A DNA stretch of 64,000 nt from Conoideocrella luteorostrata (Eukaryota; Ascomycota; Sordariomycetes; Hypocreales; Clavicipitaceae), in the NCBI GenBank assembly GCA_032433595.1, contig JASWJB010000038.1:1-64000 (forward strand), given 5' to 3'. A model generated the notes under the pieces. It ran no database searches, was not told the DNA's origin, and saw only the letters and a list, made by a program, of their open reading frames with translations. The position numbers and the translations under genes are program-made. This document shows positions 25,477 to 36,360 of the stretch, piece after piece; the stretch's first letter is position 1; every line of letters begins with the position of its first letter.

Positions 25477-26020
25477 TTATGGTGAAATTGCGATTGTGTG
25501 GCGGTAGCTAGTGATGTCGAGCATCCGGCAGTCACCCACAAACTCTGCAGATTGAATCGAGACACGCGGCTGGCCAGCAAAAGGTTCAATTGACCGACAA
25601 GACAGGTTCCATGTATTATTAATAAGCTGTCTAGGCCATGCATTCGAAACATACATTTTCTTTGCCGCAGCTTCAAGTTCAGACATGCAGCTTCTGCAAA
25701 AAGCGAATTCAACGGCAAATTGTATATGCAGGAAATCTAAGCGCAGGGGAGAGGAGAGTGATTGTCCATTTAATTAAACACACGGCGCAAACATACACAA
25801 GTCGATCTGGCGGTTTTGCAGGAGCCCACGGACTCGTCTTCCCTGCTTTCTTTTCTTTGTCGATCATACCTACATAGCAGTCACGGTGCAGGCAATGCGC
25901 AGATCTTGCCAGGATGGCGAAAATCCAGATTCTGCAAATGCGAGCATCGATAAGGGCAATGTTGCTGCAGACACCACAATTCCGCTGATAGATGGAGCCG
26001 TCTTCCGTGCCAGTGTGCCG
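25477..26020 (-). CDS. Possible small secreted protein, weakly CVNH-like; start unresolved
   Basis: One minus-strand frame gives a secretion-signal-like stretch (KTAPSISGIVVSAATLPLSM then LAFAES) followed by GFSPSWQDLRIACTVTA. A GTAGGT donor at 25873 and a TTTTTGCAG acceptor ending at 25694 join it in phase to SCMSELEAAAKKMYVSNAWP, NNTWNLSCRSIE and a stop at 25477. The pattern GFSxSxxDLRI-C-x-A-x-C, followed by an N-N-x-W-N-L-x-C segment, loosely recalls cyanovirin-N homology (CVNH) lectins of fungi, but the DLN core is not clear. No ATG precedes the signal-like stretch: codon CGG sits where a start would be expected, after an in-frame TAA. It may be decayed or have an upstream exon. The 180-nt intron is long for this window. 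Confidence 0.3.
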
Positions 26021-28362
26021 TGTGCAAGTGTTTATGCCTGGATTACACATCAGAGTCAAGGTCTCATTCCATCCACAGCCCGCGTCTTGAGACCTACGAG
26101 CCCGAAAAACCTAGGGTCTCTGCGGGTTGGCCGGCCACATTTTGCCTTTGACTACTTGCTGAAGTACGGGAAGAGAAAGCTGTGGCTGTGTCTTCAAAGT
26201 GAGACTGGAAAAGACAACAGCATTAAAGGAAGCGGGACGAGTAGTTACTGCGCCGTCCGAAAGAAGCGACGACCATTTTATGTACGCACGTATGTAGTAT
26301 GGTTAGGATGCAACTTGCCCGTTATGACAGACAGCTGAACAGGGCAAAGAGCTAGCAAGTCAACAGAGTATTCCTTGTGCTGATCAACTTGTACACTGGA
26401 AGCCATTACATGGAGGTAGGTAGGCAAGGGATCCTACACCCTCCTGCCGGCATGGCGCCTCTTTCATTTCGGCGGCATTAAAAAAGTGCAAACGCTTACC
26501 GTTTGCCGAGCTTGAAACGACTTAAATTACATCCCATTTCTTCATCTTCCCACGTCTTTCGCTACAGTGAATCCCACGTCGAAGGCGACAACGGGAGCGG
26601 TAGGGAGCCAGATACCATAACGCCTACTAAACTATCAACCAATGCCAGCGGCTTTTATCCTCTCTTCCATTTCTTCTATCTGAATTCGAGCTCTTCATTG
26701 GCCAGGTCGGCGTCATTCGCGGCCCAGTTACGCTAAAGGACACACTGCTGCATGTCTTAGTCCCCGCAGGTCGCCATACACCCGATCTTGCAGTACCGAT
26801 CGATTGGTAGTCGGTCGTCTGGATATGATAGATCACGCCTGCTGTGGAGAGATGGAAGACCCAAACTGGTGCCTCATACAATACCTAGAGCGGGTGAGCG
26901 GCAACAGCTGCGCGAGGAGCTGGCAGCTGAGACCTCTTAGACGCACACAGTCTTGGAAAAGTGACAGAGTTCATGATATTCGGCGACTCTATCGGCCTTC
27001 TCTTGGATGAATGGATGTTAGGAGCGGAGACTGGAGTCTATTCGGGGCATCACACAGTGCTATGTACAATGCCAAGTATATTTCAGAACCGTACGAAGGT
27101 CTAAACAACCTGTGGCCATTCCCACATCGGCCATCATCCACGGTAGGACTCTCTTAGCAGCTGGATGGTTGTCCATGAGCCAATCAGACTTGCATGTCAT
27201 GAAACCCCGGTTTTGCAAGCTTTATGACCTTCTGTTGACTTTGCTGCAGGCACTACGAACCCTTCTCTCGGGATTTCCGTGTTCTGTGATCAGCCCTCTC
27301 CGACGGCGCATGGAGGGTTGCAGTATACCTAAACTGTCGCATCTGACGATGACGAACTCTCTACTCTAGCCATATAAGGAACGCTGCGTGTGCGTGCGAT
27401 TCATCTGAGCAGCGCATACATTGGCAATGGACTCATGATGCCATATGCTCCAAACCAGGGCTATGTGGCAAACACAACAGCCACCTCTGATAACTGCAAT
27501 ATCGTCACCATGAGAAAGAGAGTCATACGCCATAGATGGTGGATACCTTGCCAGCCTGATTTTGACCCCAGCTTAATGGTATCATGAGAGGTGGCATGAT
27601 GCCGTGACGGAGGTGCCAGGCGGAAAGTTACATACCAAGCAGCGGTCCTGGCCCGGGACTAGTACCTGCTCAGCCATTGAGGTGTTCCAAAAAAGCGACC
27701 GCTGCCGTATTGGCGGACTAGAGAATACTCCAAAAGTGACAAGTGACATGGTGAGGCATCTCATCTGCCTCTGCCATCTCTGTGTCTCTCCCCTCCCGGC
27801 CACCTCTCCGTGAGCTCATGGTATCCTCTTGTTGTCCCTCCTTGCGTAGGAGAGACTCAAAAACTTGTCGCTGGAACATACCAAGGCTTCCCCCTCCTTG
27901 AAGGAATGCCCAAGTGCCCAAGTATGCCGGCGAGATCAACGCTAAAATGGTGCTGTGGGTGTGTTTGCCCCACGACCTGTCTCACCGCGCCAGAGCTGCG
28001 AAGCTGAGACTTCTGATGCAGACATACATGTATACACGAAAAGTAGGGTTGTCAATGTTTACGAAACTTTAGTGGGGCTTTGCATATAGACTGACTGACT
28101 GACTGTTGTGTGTTTTTGTGTATTTGTGCCATTCTTAAGCCACTACTCCAACCATCTTCACTGAATGTAGACTTGCTCACTCTTTCCTGATAAGTTTCAA
28201 ATATTCTTCCAATCCTAACTCCATGTCCTCTTATAAGCTTGAGTATCTATTGAGGATTGTAAAGAAAAGAAACAAGCATAGGAAAGGCATATAAGCGAAC
28301 TCGCATACCGCTCATATAACGTCGAAAAACATCACCACGACCAATAACAGCTGTCAGCAGCC
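26021..28362. other. Gene-poor region, no supported gene
   Basis: Open frames at 25886-26338, 26503-26736 and 27390-27587 lack recognisable motifs. The last few hundred bases are probably promoter for the gene at 28363; they contain a GACT tandem run near 28090. Confidence 0.5.
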
Positions 28363-29571
28363 ATGGAGCGATCCTCTGGCAAGCTGGTTGATCTGACGTT
28401 GGTATCGAAATATTATCCTGTCGCCAACTACTCTTATCCTCGCAAGGGATCTATCACCACCACTACTACTCCAAACACAACGTCCCGCAGTTATTCTCGA
28501 TGCTCATCGAATACATCCTCGTGTGGGAGAGAGTCCCTCGGCTCAGAAGGTTCAGCGCCGGGATTGATTGAAGACCGCACAGACTCTGAGGTGTCTCTCG
28601 ACGATGATTATCAGTATCACACGCACATGTCTGAACTATGGGACAGTTTCTGGCCTCATCGTTCAAGTTCCAAGGCAGACGAGGCATCATCCATGGTGCC
28701 CACCAAACATTACCCAGCGTTGATACCATCTCCAAATCGGAAGAAGCAGCAGCCTCTTATTCATGGAAGACAAGAGCCGCCTTCCTGGCCGTTGCCAAAT
28801 GGTCATTTATCTCCACCCCCATGTTCACCTCCACCATCTACGGAACGACCCAGGAAAGCAGCAGCAACGTATTCCGCATTCCCTAAACCTGTTTCTCAAC
28901 CCCCGACTAGAAGTCTGCCCCCGATTCCGGCACGCAAGAAAAGTCAGAAGCAGCTACAGTCAAATCCCCAGTTGCCACATACGAACGACAAACCACTCAG
29001 GCCGCCTCGACCGGCAGAGACCTTGTTAACGCCCTGCATACAGCAACCTGGTTTTGTGCCTGTCAACTTCGCCATGGTGGACTACACCATACATAATGGC
29101 GCTGACAGTCCAATATCACCCACCAACCCTCGCCGACCTTCAACGTCAACCCAAGACCAACCATCACCGTCAAGTGATAGCTTTGAGGACGGGTGCTCAA
29201 ATAGGCGATCTCAATCCACAATCTACTCTGTTATATCTCATTCCGCCTCCCACTTGCCCATTCCTGAAATCCGGCGCTCTCCGAAAGCACCAAGACACTA
29301 CAAGTCCATTGCGGCGATATCGGCCTGCCCGGTTGAGCAGGAGCCTCATTCCGTGTTTGAAGAGGATTCAGATGATGAAGAGGAAGATCATGGCAAAAAG
29401 TTCTTTAGTTTTCATAAACGATCTGAAAGCGACCATAAGCGGAGGAGGAATCGCTCATACACTACTGTGTCACCTGTGCCGACTGAGGATGAAGCTCTTC
29501 CTCTGTCTGCACAGCAGAGGCGCCATGGGCATGATGTTTTTGGACGAATACTCGGACGAAGAAGTCGCTAA
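28363..29571 (+). CDS. Disordered hypothetical protein
   Basis: A single-exon frame of 402 residues with ATG at 28363. It is low in complexity and mostly disordered: Thr/Ser-rich near residues 27-55, Pro-rich in the middle (LSPPPCSPPPS, SLPPIPARKK), a strongly acidic stretch (FEEDSDDEEEDHGKK) near residue 325, and a basic tail (KRRRNRSY, FGRILGRRSR). PPxPxRKK and SPxxP motifs would suit SH3 binding or kinase targeting. There is no signal peptide, membrane segment or known domain. Codon use and length support a real gene. I cannot assign a function. Confidence 0.75.
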   Translation: MERSSGKLVDLTLVSKYYPVANYSYPRKGSITTTTTPNTTSRSYSRCSSNTSSCGRESLGSEGSAPGLIEDRTDSEVSLDDDYQYHTHMSELWDSFWPHRSSSKADEASSMVPTKHYPALIPSPNRKKQQPLIHGRQEPPSWPLPNGHLSPPPCSPPPSTERPRKAAATYSAFPKPVSQPPTRSLPPIPARKKSQKQLQSNPQLPHTNDKPLRPPRPAETLLTPCIQQPGFVPVNFAMVDYTIHNGADSPISPTNPRRPSTSTQDQPSPSSDSFEDGCSNRRSQSTIYSVISHSASHLPIPEIRRSPKAPRHYKSIAAISACPVEQEPHSVFEEDSDDEEEDHGKKFFSFHKRSESDHKRRRNRSYTTVSPVPTEDEALPLSAQQRRHGHDVFGRILGRRSR

Positions 29572-30669
29572 AGGGCCTTCATTAATTTTTAATTTTTTTT
29601 TTGCCAGGCACAGTGACAGGGAGCCCAACAAGTCGTATTCCATCCACAACTACTTACACGCTTTATGACAGCGCGAAGCGAACTACTAGAGACCCAATGA
29701 GTCTTAGTTTTCTTTTTCTTTCTTCACAAAGTTTTCACTCTTTTTGATTTGTCCTTATTCTTGTTTTGATATGATACCAGACAGCGCGAAGACAGACACA
29801 CAGACGGGTGGGTTGGGGTCTTGCGGGCACACCGAGGCGCTCAGCCGAGTCTCGAGACTCTACTCCATAGTGTCGGATTTCATTTATTTCGGGGCAGGAT
29901 TGAAAAAACCGGCTTGCGACATTACTGAGAAGGCTGGGAAAACAAAACATGCACGAGTTACTATGACAATGCGGGTGTGGTGGAGAAGTGCATTCCGGAG
30001 AGCAGCTGGAATGAGGAATGTGCATGGCTGGTGGGAGGAACAAGAGTTGTTTCAGAAACACCCAAGCAAGACAACCTGCACCTCGAATGTACATATTATT
30101 TCCCCCTCGCAAAGATCGACTGACTCTATGCTACAGTATGTAGAGATAGTGACCAAACATTGGTCAATCTGGATGTGAACTTATAATCCCATTTTGTCCA
30201 AAGATATTTATGTTCTGAAGCGCTTTTCGTGTGAATACATTATATACAGGTCTATTCTTTTCCATGCTCATGCGTGGAGGAAGGCAGGTTTCTGTACAGC
30301 TCGGCTTTTTTTACCTGGAGCGCATCCTTCCACGGCCATGTGTACAGCCATGCCCACTCATTGTAAGTCTATGTATGTATGCCCCGTGTATGGAGTAGCT
30401 GCGTCAAACATTCCAGTTCGTTAGCATGTACATGACGTAACACCATTGTACCGCTCTCTACAAAAAATAAAAAATAGAACACGCAGATAATCAGAGACAT
30501 CGCCGAAACCCCAAACTCAAAACGCCGATGCCATGTAAAAATCGTAGATGGTCACTCCAGTATCGTCAAACTCATTTTGTGCATCAATCGTCGTGTCCTT
30601 TGGGGGCTGGAGTTGCAGCACAACCCCTCCTCACTCCCCCAATCGTGGAACAAACCCTCCCCCCCCTTA
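29572..30669. other. Intergenic between convergent genes
   Basis: This is the 3' region of two convergent genes. It begins with a T run at about 29588-29600. Open frames such as 29744-30178 show no protein character. Confidence 0.55.
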
Positions 30670-33350
30670 TTATACCATTGAAGTCATAGATCTCGTCATC
30701 GTCATTTTCTCAGTATACCGCTTCATCCGTCGCACACTAACGCGTTTCTCGTCACGACCTGCTAGGACGCCAAAGAACCAGACACTTTCTTCGCGGGGGT
30801 CATCGCGACCTACACCTAGTCGGGCCATGAGATCCTTTCTGGAGCGTACGGAGCGAAACGCTGCATCTTCGCAGAGATCCTTGGCGGTGCAGAGACTGAT
30901 CAGAGAGGCGATTGTTTTCACAGAGTGTGGCAAATAGAACTGTCGGCGGCGGGGGATGAGGGCAGATAGGCATCCTACGTAGAGGACTAGGAAGGCGAGG
31001 AGGACCCCGAAGACTGGCATGCTCGGGAACATCCGCACTTGTTGATTGGGTGCAGTTAAAGCCATAAAGAGACCGCCTGACAGGATGGGGATGAAGATGA
31101 AGAGCGTGGACATGAGCGACATGACGGCTACTCTCCAGTGGCCATTGCGCAGAGCCCTCCAAGACACTTGGAAGGGGAGGCAGGCCGCGTAGTCGGCGAG
31201 GATGGACTTGCTGGCTAGGGCACCATCAAGTTGGGCCATGTCACCCCAGGGTTGTAACATCCTCAGCTCTCTGTCTGGGGTTTGAAACAGCAGAAAAAGG
31301 ATCATGCCTAAAACGGCTGGCACGAAGCTGTACAGAAAGTTGGCGGCAGAGAAGGCCGAGTCATTTGGTTTCGCGATAAGTAGCGGTACAAATCCAGCCT
31401 CGAGTCTTGTCTGTGGCAAAAATGACACAATGAGTAGCGCTAGAAGCAGACCACCTGTCACAAGGACAAATGCGATGAGTGGGACATCTCTAAGACACCA
31501 CGGTATATAGCTGCCACCTTCGAAGTCCAACAGCGCTGATGAGCCGCCGGACAGATGAGAGCCCACAGATAGATCGTGGCTTCTGCGTTCCGGGTTTTCT
31601 TCGTTGCCAGCATCCTCTACGGCTTGTTCGAGGGGCATGGCTGAGGTGCCAATTGCGCACCAGATTCCGCCGGTTGTCATGTCCTGCATTTGCCAGTATC
31701 CGAGTCTGTCAAACCATCGCCCTCGAAGTTCGGTCTTGTAATCACAACTATGCTTGAGCAGGTCTTTGCGTCGATAACTGTCGAGGGTGTTTGTTCGATG
31801 CAACAATGGAATTAGGTCCGCAATCGATCGGACGTCCCAGTTGAGACCAGTCCAGTGCCCAAACCAGAATTTCATCAATATACAGGTTGCAACCAGAAGG
31901 ACGGTATACAATGCAACCAAAAACCAGATGACCCCTTTTGTCGTTGCCCAATTCCATCCTGCTTTATCGTCGACGTATATACAGGTGAATGCGGTGCTCT
32001 GTAAAGGTATAGTGAAACACACGAGCCATGTGGCAACTCCAAACGCCTTGAGCTGCCACGGGCCGGAGAGCTGCGGCTGTAGAAATGTCTTTGGGTATAA
32101 ACTCTGGAAAATTGCAAGATATCGCTCCTGGGGATCCTCCTTGGCCAAAGTGGCGAACGGGATAACTCTCAATGATGCCGTAATAATATTTTGTGCGTAG
32201 ATAAGAATAACACCAGCCAGCAGTTGCGGCAGAATGCGAAATACGAAATATTGGCCCGAGTATATACTGCCTGGGTACGGCGTCAACCCATGATGCTTTT
32301 GTGAGTACACGGCGGCAAAAATGAGCCCCGCCATCATAAGTGCGCATAGAGTCATTAAGATTAACATTGAAAATGGTCGCAGGATTTGTGGTTTGAACGT
32401 CAGGGGCGGATATGTACGTCCTCTAGGATCAATTGTCTGCAGTGTGTCCTTGTCCACTGGTATCCAATGGCCCGTCGTTATTGATTTTTGATGTTCTGCG
32501 GCCTGCGGAATAGCTTGTCGTTGGGCATGTGGTAGACTACTGGCTCCTGGAGGCTCAAAATGGACAACCTCTTGTTGACGAACTAGTGGTGAATGGAAAG
32601 ATTTGTGTGCTGTCGACTCCCTCCTTGAGGCCGGACCTGCTGCGAAACCTTTGACCATGAACCCGGGACTTTCTGGTTGGAACCTCTCGCTATATCGTTG
32701 TGAGCGAGGTGAGGATACAGGCAATTGGCTACCCCAAGAGCTTTCTCGATCACGAGTCAAGGCTTCAAGGGCATACTGAATGTACGGGGAATCGTCCACG
32801 CCAGGAGTCACCTTGCCAGCGGCGAGGACTAGTTCGTCTTTAAAGCCGTCCATACGAGCTGCATTGTCAGCAGCGAACATGGCCAGCTGGTCTTCGTCGA
32901 ACCGCACTGCCTGATTAGGACTCGAAATCCTATCCTTTTTAAATGCGTGTGACTGTGGTACTGGCTGAAAGGCACCAGAGTGTCCGAGCAGTCTATCAGG
33001 ACCGTAGAGTTCGGGTGAAGAGTGGGTAGGTGAAGAGGGAGAAGGCACCCTTGGGCCAACAGTCGGCTGTGGTGAGAGTGACGAAGGTGGTGATACTTGA
33101 TAGTCTAAATGGTGGTGGCTCTGATGAGACGGGTGTAGGTGATGGGTTGACTCTCTGTCGTCATCGGGTGCGCGAGACGACGGCAAGATTGCTCGTGGCA
33201 GCCTCCGATCTAACACAAAACTATCAGTCAATCCGCTCAAACTCGTGTTTTCTTTCACGACAAAAAATGATAGACTGCCAAAGAAAAGTCCCAAAGTCTC
33301 CACGTACGAGGTGCTTCCACATGTTCAGAATCGATGTTTTGAAAATTCAT
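30670..33350 (-). CDS. DUF3433-type polytopic membrane protein
   Basis: A fungal multi-pass membrane protein of unknown function. A 43-nt first exon (33350-33308, MNFQNIDSEHVEAP) and a 98-nt intron with GTACGT donor and GTGTTAG acceptor precede the main exon 33209-30670, giving 860 residues. The N-terminal 280 residues are disordered and Ser/Pro/His-rich (STHHLHPSHQSHHHLDYQ). Two similar halves follow, each with about four membrane segments: FSMLILMTLCALMMAGLIFA, FGVATWLVCFTIPLQSTAF and VIWFLVALYTVLLVATCILM in the first; IAFVLVTGGLLLALLIVSFL, YSFVPAVLGMILFLLF and VFGVLLAFLVLYVGCLSALI in the second. The duplicated layout is the hallmark of DUF3433 proteins. The internal Met at 33303 lies inside the intron and is not the start. 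Confidence 0.85.
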
Positions 33351-34802
33351 GGTCGACGCATTCCAACGCAGGCCAGATCCACTTGGATATTCAGAGTCCT
33401 AGCCAATTGAGAGGACTGACTGCAATGCAAGAAAACGATGCATCATGCAGGTAGGAGAAAGAACGGGATATGGTTGGGCTTTGGACGATTTTCCTCGAGG
33501 AGGTTGGGACAGTGACAATGAGTTTATCCTTGGACGCTTGAATGTTTGGGCATCCAGCCACCGGCCCCACGCCGCCGGGGCGGACACTAGGCGGACGCTC
33601 CCGCGATGGAACAAAGACAATTAAGAGAATTTGTAGCAACTGACCTGGAACAGCACGTACGAATTGAGTCAAAAGAAGCGCGCTGGTTGGGAAAGAAGGG
33701 AATCGGGTAGCATGTGTGCATGTGTGTGCATGGGACGATATTTCAATTTTACGAACACACACAATGTCGGCCGAGGAACTGGCGGTGCGCGCCCACATCA
33801 AGCTACCAGCCCAACAGCTGTCTGGCAGCTCAGCTTGGGTGCGAATTGGCGGTGGCGGCGCAGGCCGGCCCCACTTTGCCGTTGCGAGTGGGCTGGCGCT
33901 TCGCATCTGGAGAGGTTGGGAGAACAATCTTACGACGTCCAACGCAGAGCCATCATGACAAAACGCGCCGTGGTCCGCGAAGACACGCAGAACTGTCCAG
34001 GGTCTTGCAGTAGAAGCCGAGCGACTGAGACAAAAAGTCTGGATCGCTTCATACAATCTGGGCCACGGACTACGGACCGGAACAGAGCATCACTTTGTTG
34101 GCAAGGCTCTTCTTAGCGGAGGCTGGGTGATGGCCCTTGCTAGTAATACCCTGTGTGGTGTATGTACAATGAAGCTGTAGGTTTTTGCACGGGCTACTGG
34201 TACCGCACGAATAGGAGAAGCAGCTAGTGGAAGTCCAGCACGGAATTAACTAATGATGGAATTCTTCCGAATATGATTCACTCAGAGCCTCCACCGTAAC
34301 TACGGAGCAGATATTTACGGAGTACGGAGTACTCTGTGCAGCTCACGGCTGATAGCTCCTTCCGGCTGAGGGGCTGGCATTACTGTCGTTAGTTGCATAT
34401 TCATGCGAATTGCTCTGTACAGGTAATTACGTTAATTGGCTGGCTGGCTGGCGGGACTGTTTACATCGTTATTATTTACTCCGTAACAGGCGACGCAATT
34501 TTGGCTCGCTACCGAGACACTCCGCGACAATTACGCTTTCCTGTTCACATGGTAGGGCTTCGCTCCCTGTGGACAGTGTTGAACATTCATGTTGATCTGC
34601 AAATAAAATACAGTCGTTGCGCCTTGTGGATCGCAGCATCACCGGTCTTAAAACGAGACGGCGATGCAGAGACCCACGCGGACGTCTTGATCTGCCCTAA
34701 TCTACCTCCACTGGCACAATTGCGAGACATTGCAAAGACCTTCGGTCCTAACGAGTCTTGTACCATGACGCCTGGCCAAAGGAGTCGCAGACGCGTACAT
34801 AT
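33351..34802. other. Intergenic, promoter of the DUF3433 gene
   Basis: No gene is supported. There are TACGGAGTA copies at 34316, 34323 (overlapping) and 34477 (reverse). A GGCT tandem run lies near 34437-34453. Confidence 0.5.
34316..34331 (+). repeat. Overlapping pair of TACGGAGTA motifs
   Basis: TACGGAGTACGGAGTA contains two exact 9-mers sharing TA, followed by CTC. The GTACGGAGTAC context has GTAC arms flanking GGA, giving it near-palindromic form. Confidence 0.9.
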
Positions 34803-35429
34803 TCAGAGACCAAACTGTTCAAGATTCACTGTCGGGTGTTTCTTCCTGCAGTGCCGCCTGAAATTATCTTTCCTAAAGACTGGTCTATCATATTTGCCAC
34901 AACCCTTGACAGTACAAACCCACCAGACCCGGCCATATTCATGTACGGTTCCGACATGACGCCTTAAGCCGTTGTTACTGGTGAAGTTCTCGTTGCAGAT
35001 ATCACAACGGTGGCGAGAGGTGCTATCGTCTTGAGAGCCTACTGTTTCTTCGATCAAGGTCGACATGTGGGACTGTGGCTGGATTTCCTCCCAAGGGTGG
35101 ACAGAATCTGATATGGGAGAGTGAGGAACATTGTAGGCGTCAAAGGGTTTGTGGCCTGAAAAATTGTCTCGCTGAGCACTAAAAGTGACTCCTAATTCTG
35201 AATGGACATTGTCAACGACCTCGTACTCCGACGGGAATGAGAAAGAATCGAGTGGTGATAGTGGACTTCGGCGCGCACTGCAACACTTGCACGCCTCATC
35301 GTTCACACATCCACTGCGGCAATAACACTCGAAGTTTGACGAGGGCGTTGAAGGACCGTAACCGTCCGAGCGGTAAAAGGAGACGTGTTGGCTAGAAGCT
35401 CTACAAGCACGCAGCTCGTTGCTTGACAA
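34803..35429 (-). CDS. C2H2 zinc-finger protein, 5' end unresolved
   Basis: About 208 codons ending with two zinc fingers: a classic one, HRCDICNENFTSNNGLRRHV then GTVH, and a longer one, WVCTVKGCGKYDRPVFRKDN then FRRHCRKKH. The N-terminal part is Ser-rich with a Cys cluster (FECYCRSGCVNDEACKCCSA). Fungal proteins with this C-terminal finger pair are usually treated as transcription factors of unknown target. The frame opens after an in-frame TGA and has no ATG before the fingers' linker, so either an upstream exon supplies the start or the gene is 5'-truncated. I found no convincing splice pair upstream. It is divergent from the dynamin gene, 0.9 kb away. Confidence 0.6.
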   Translation of the reverse strand: MSSNELRACRASSQHVSFYRSDGYGPSTPSSNFECYCRSGCVNDEACKCCSARRSPLSPLDSFSFPSEYEVVDNVHSELGVTFSAQRDNFSGHKPFDAYNVPHSPISDSVHPWEEIQPQSHMSTLIEETVGSQDDSTSRHRCDICNENFTSNNGLRRHVGTVHEYGRVWWVCTVKGCGKYDRPVFRKDNFRRHCRKKHPTVNLEQFGL

Positions 35430-36360
35430 AGTTCAGCTGGTGCGGGCCTCCCTTCTAACGTACAGGAGACCCGGGTTCCTGTTGATTAAGAGAAAGGGCT
35501 TGAAAACTGTGCAGTCCTGGGCCGCTTCAAAAAGCAGCTATGCCCAGGACTGTTTGAGAAGCGAAATGAATAGATGAGAACGAGGCGAGGGAGATTGGCT
35601 GCACAAGGGATTTCAGAAAAGTTCTGTTCGTTACACAGCCGCCGACTTTATACTCACTTTTTTTCTTCACAAAGTCACAACTCCTTCGTCAGGATGACTC
35701 AATTTCAGCCCGTGCAGAGACACATCGCCCATAAGTGCTAGATATGGCGCCCAATTACGAAGGCAATCTGCTGCAGTGTTGGACTAAATGCAAGAATGGC
35801 GCCTCATAACTGACCAATAGGGGAGTTGAAGTAACTACACATCACACGCCTTATGGAGCCCGACTGCGGAATAAGAATACTTTTACAAAGTAAGACTGAC
35901 AACAAGTCTTGCGTGGGGTTTGATGCAGATACAGCCTCAAAACTGACCAATTGGTGGAGAAGTGCAAATGTGTACCTCACAATGAGCCAACAGAAGATGA
36001 CGAGGGAGCGACCTGGTGACAGGCCATGCAGATCGCAGGCTGCCGCTGCTCTTTTGGATGCTGACAACCTCAAAATCAGCCAATTGGGGACCGAGCAAAG
36101 TATTAGCGCGAGACTATTATTGCCACACGGCTGCTGGTACATCGTCTTTTACGGAACTATTCCCAACAGGAATGATTTCTTCGCTCATAAAAGAGACCTA
36201 TGGACCCTGAACATCAACCAAAAAAATGCTACAGTCTTCTTTCCAAACGGTGGCTTCCCAAAGAAGACAACATTCTTGCTTACTCTTCTCTTGGTGGATA
36301 ACATATCCTCATGAAATCAATATATCTATCCACAATATTCTCGTTACCCAAAAAAAAACA
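35430..36360. other. Divergent intergenic region
   Basis: This lies between the C2H2 gene and the dynamin gene. An open frame at 35853-36314 (starts MEPDCGIRILLQSKT) has no recognised domain and runs through the likely dynamin promoter. I do not call it. Confidence 0.45.

Noticed and set aside
35853..36314. A 153-codon plus-strand frame before the dynamin gene
   Set aside because: No recognised motif, and it overlaps the likely promoter; could be revisited with RNA data.
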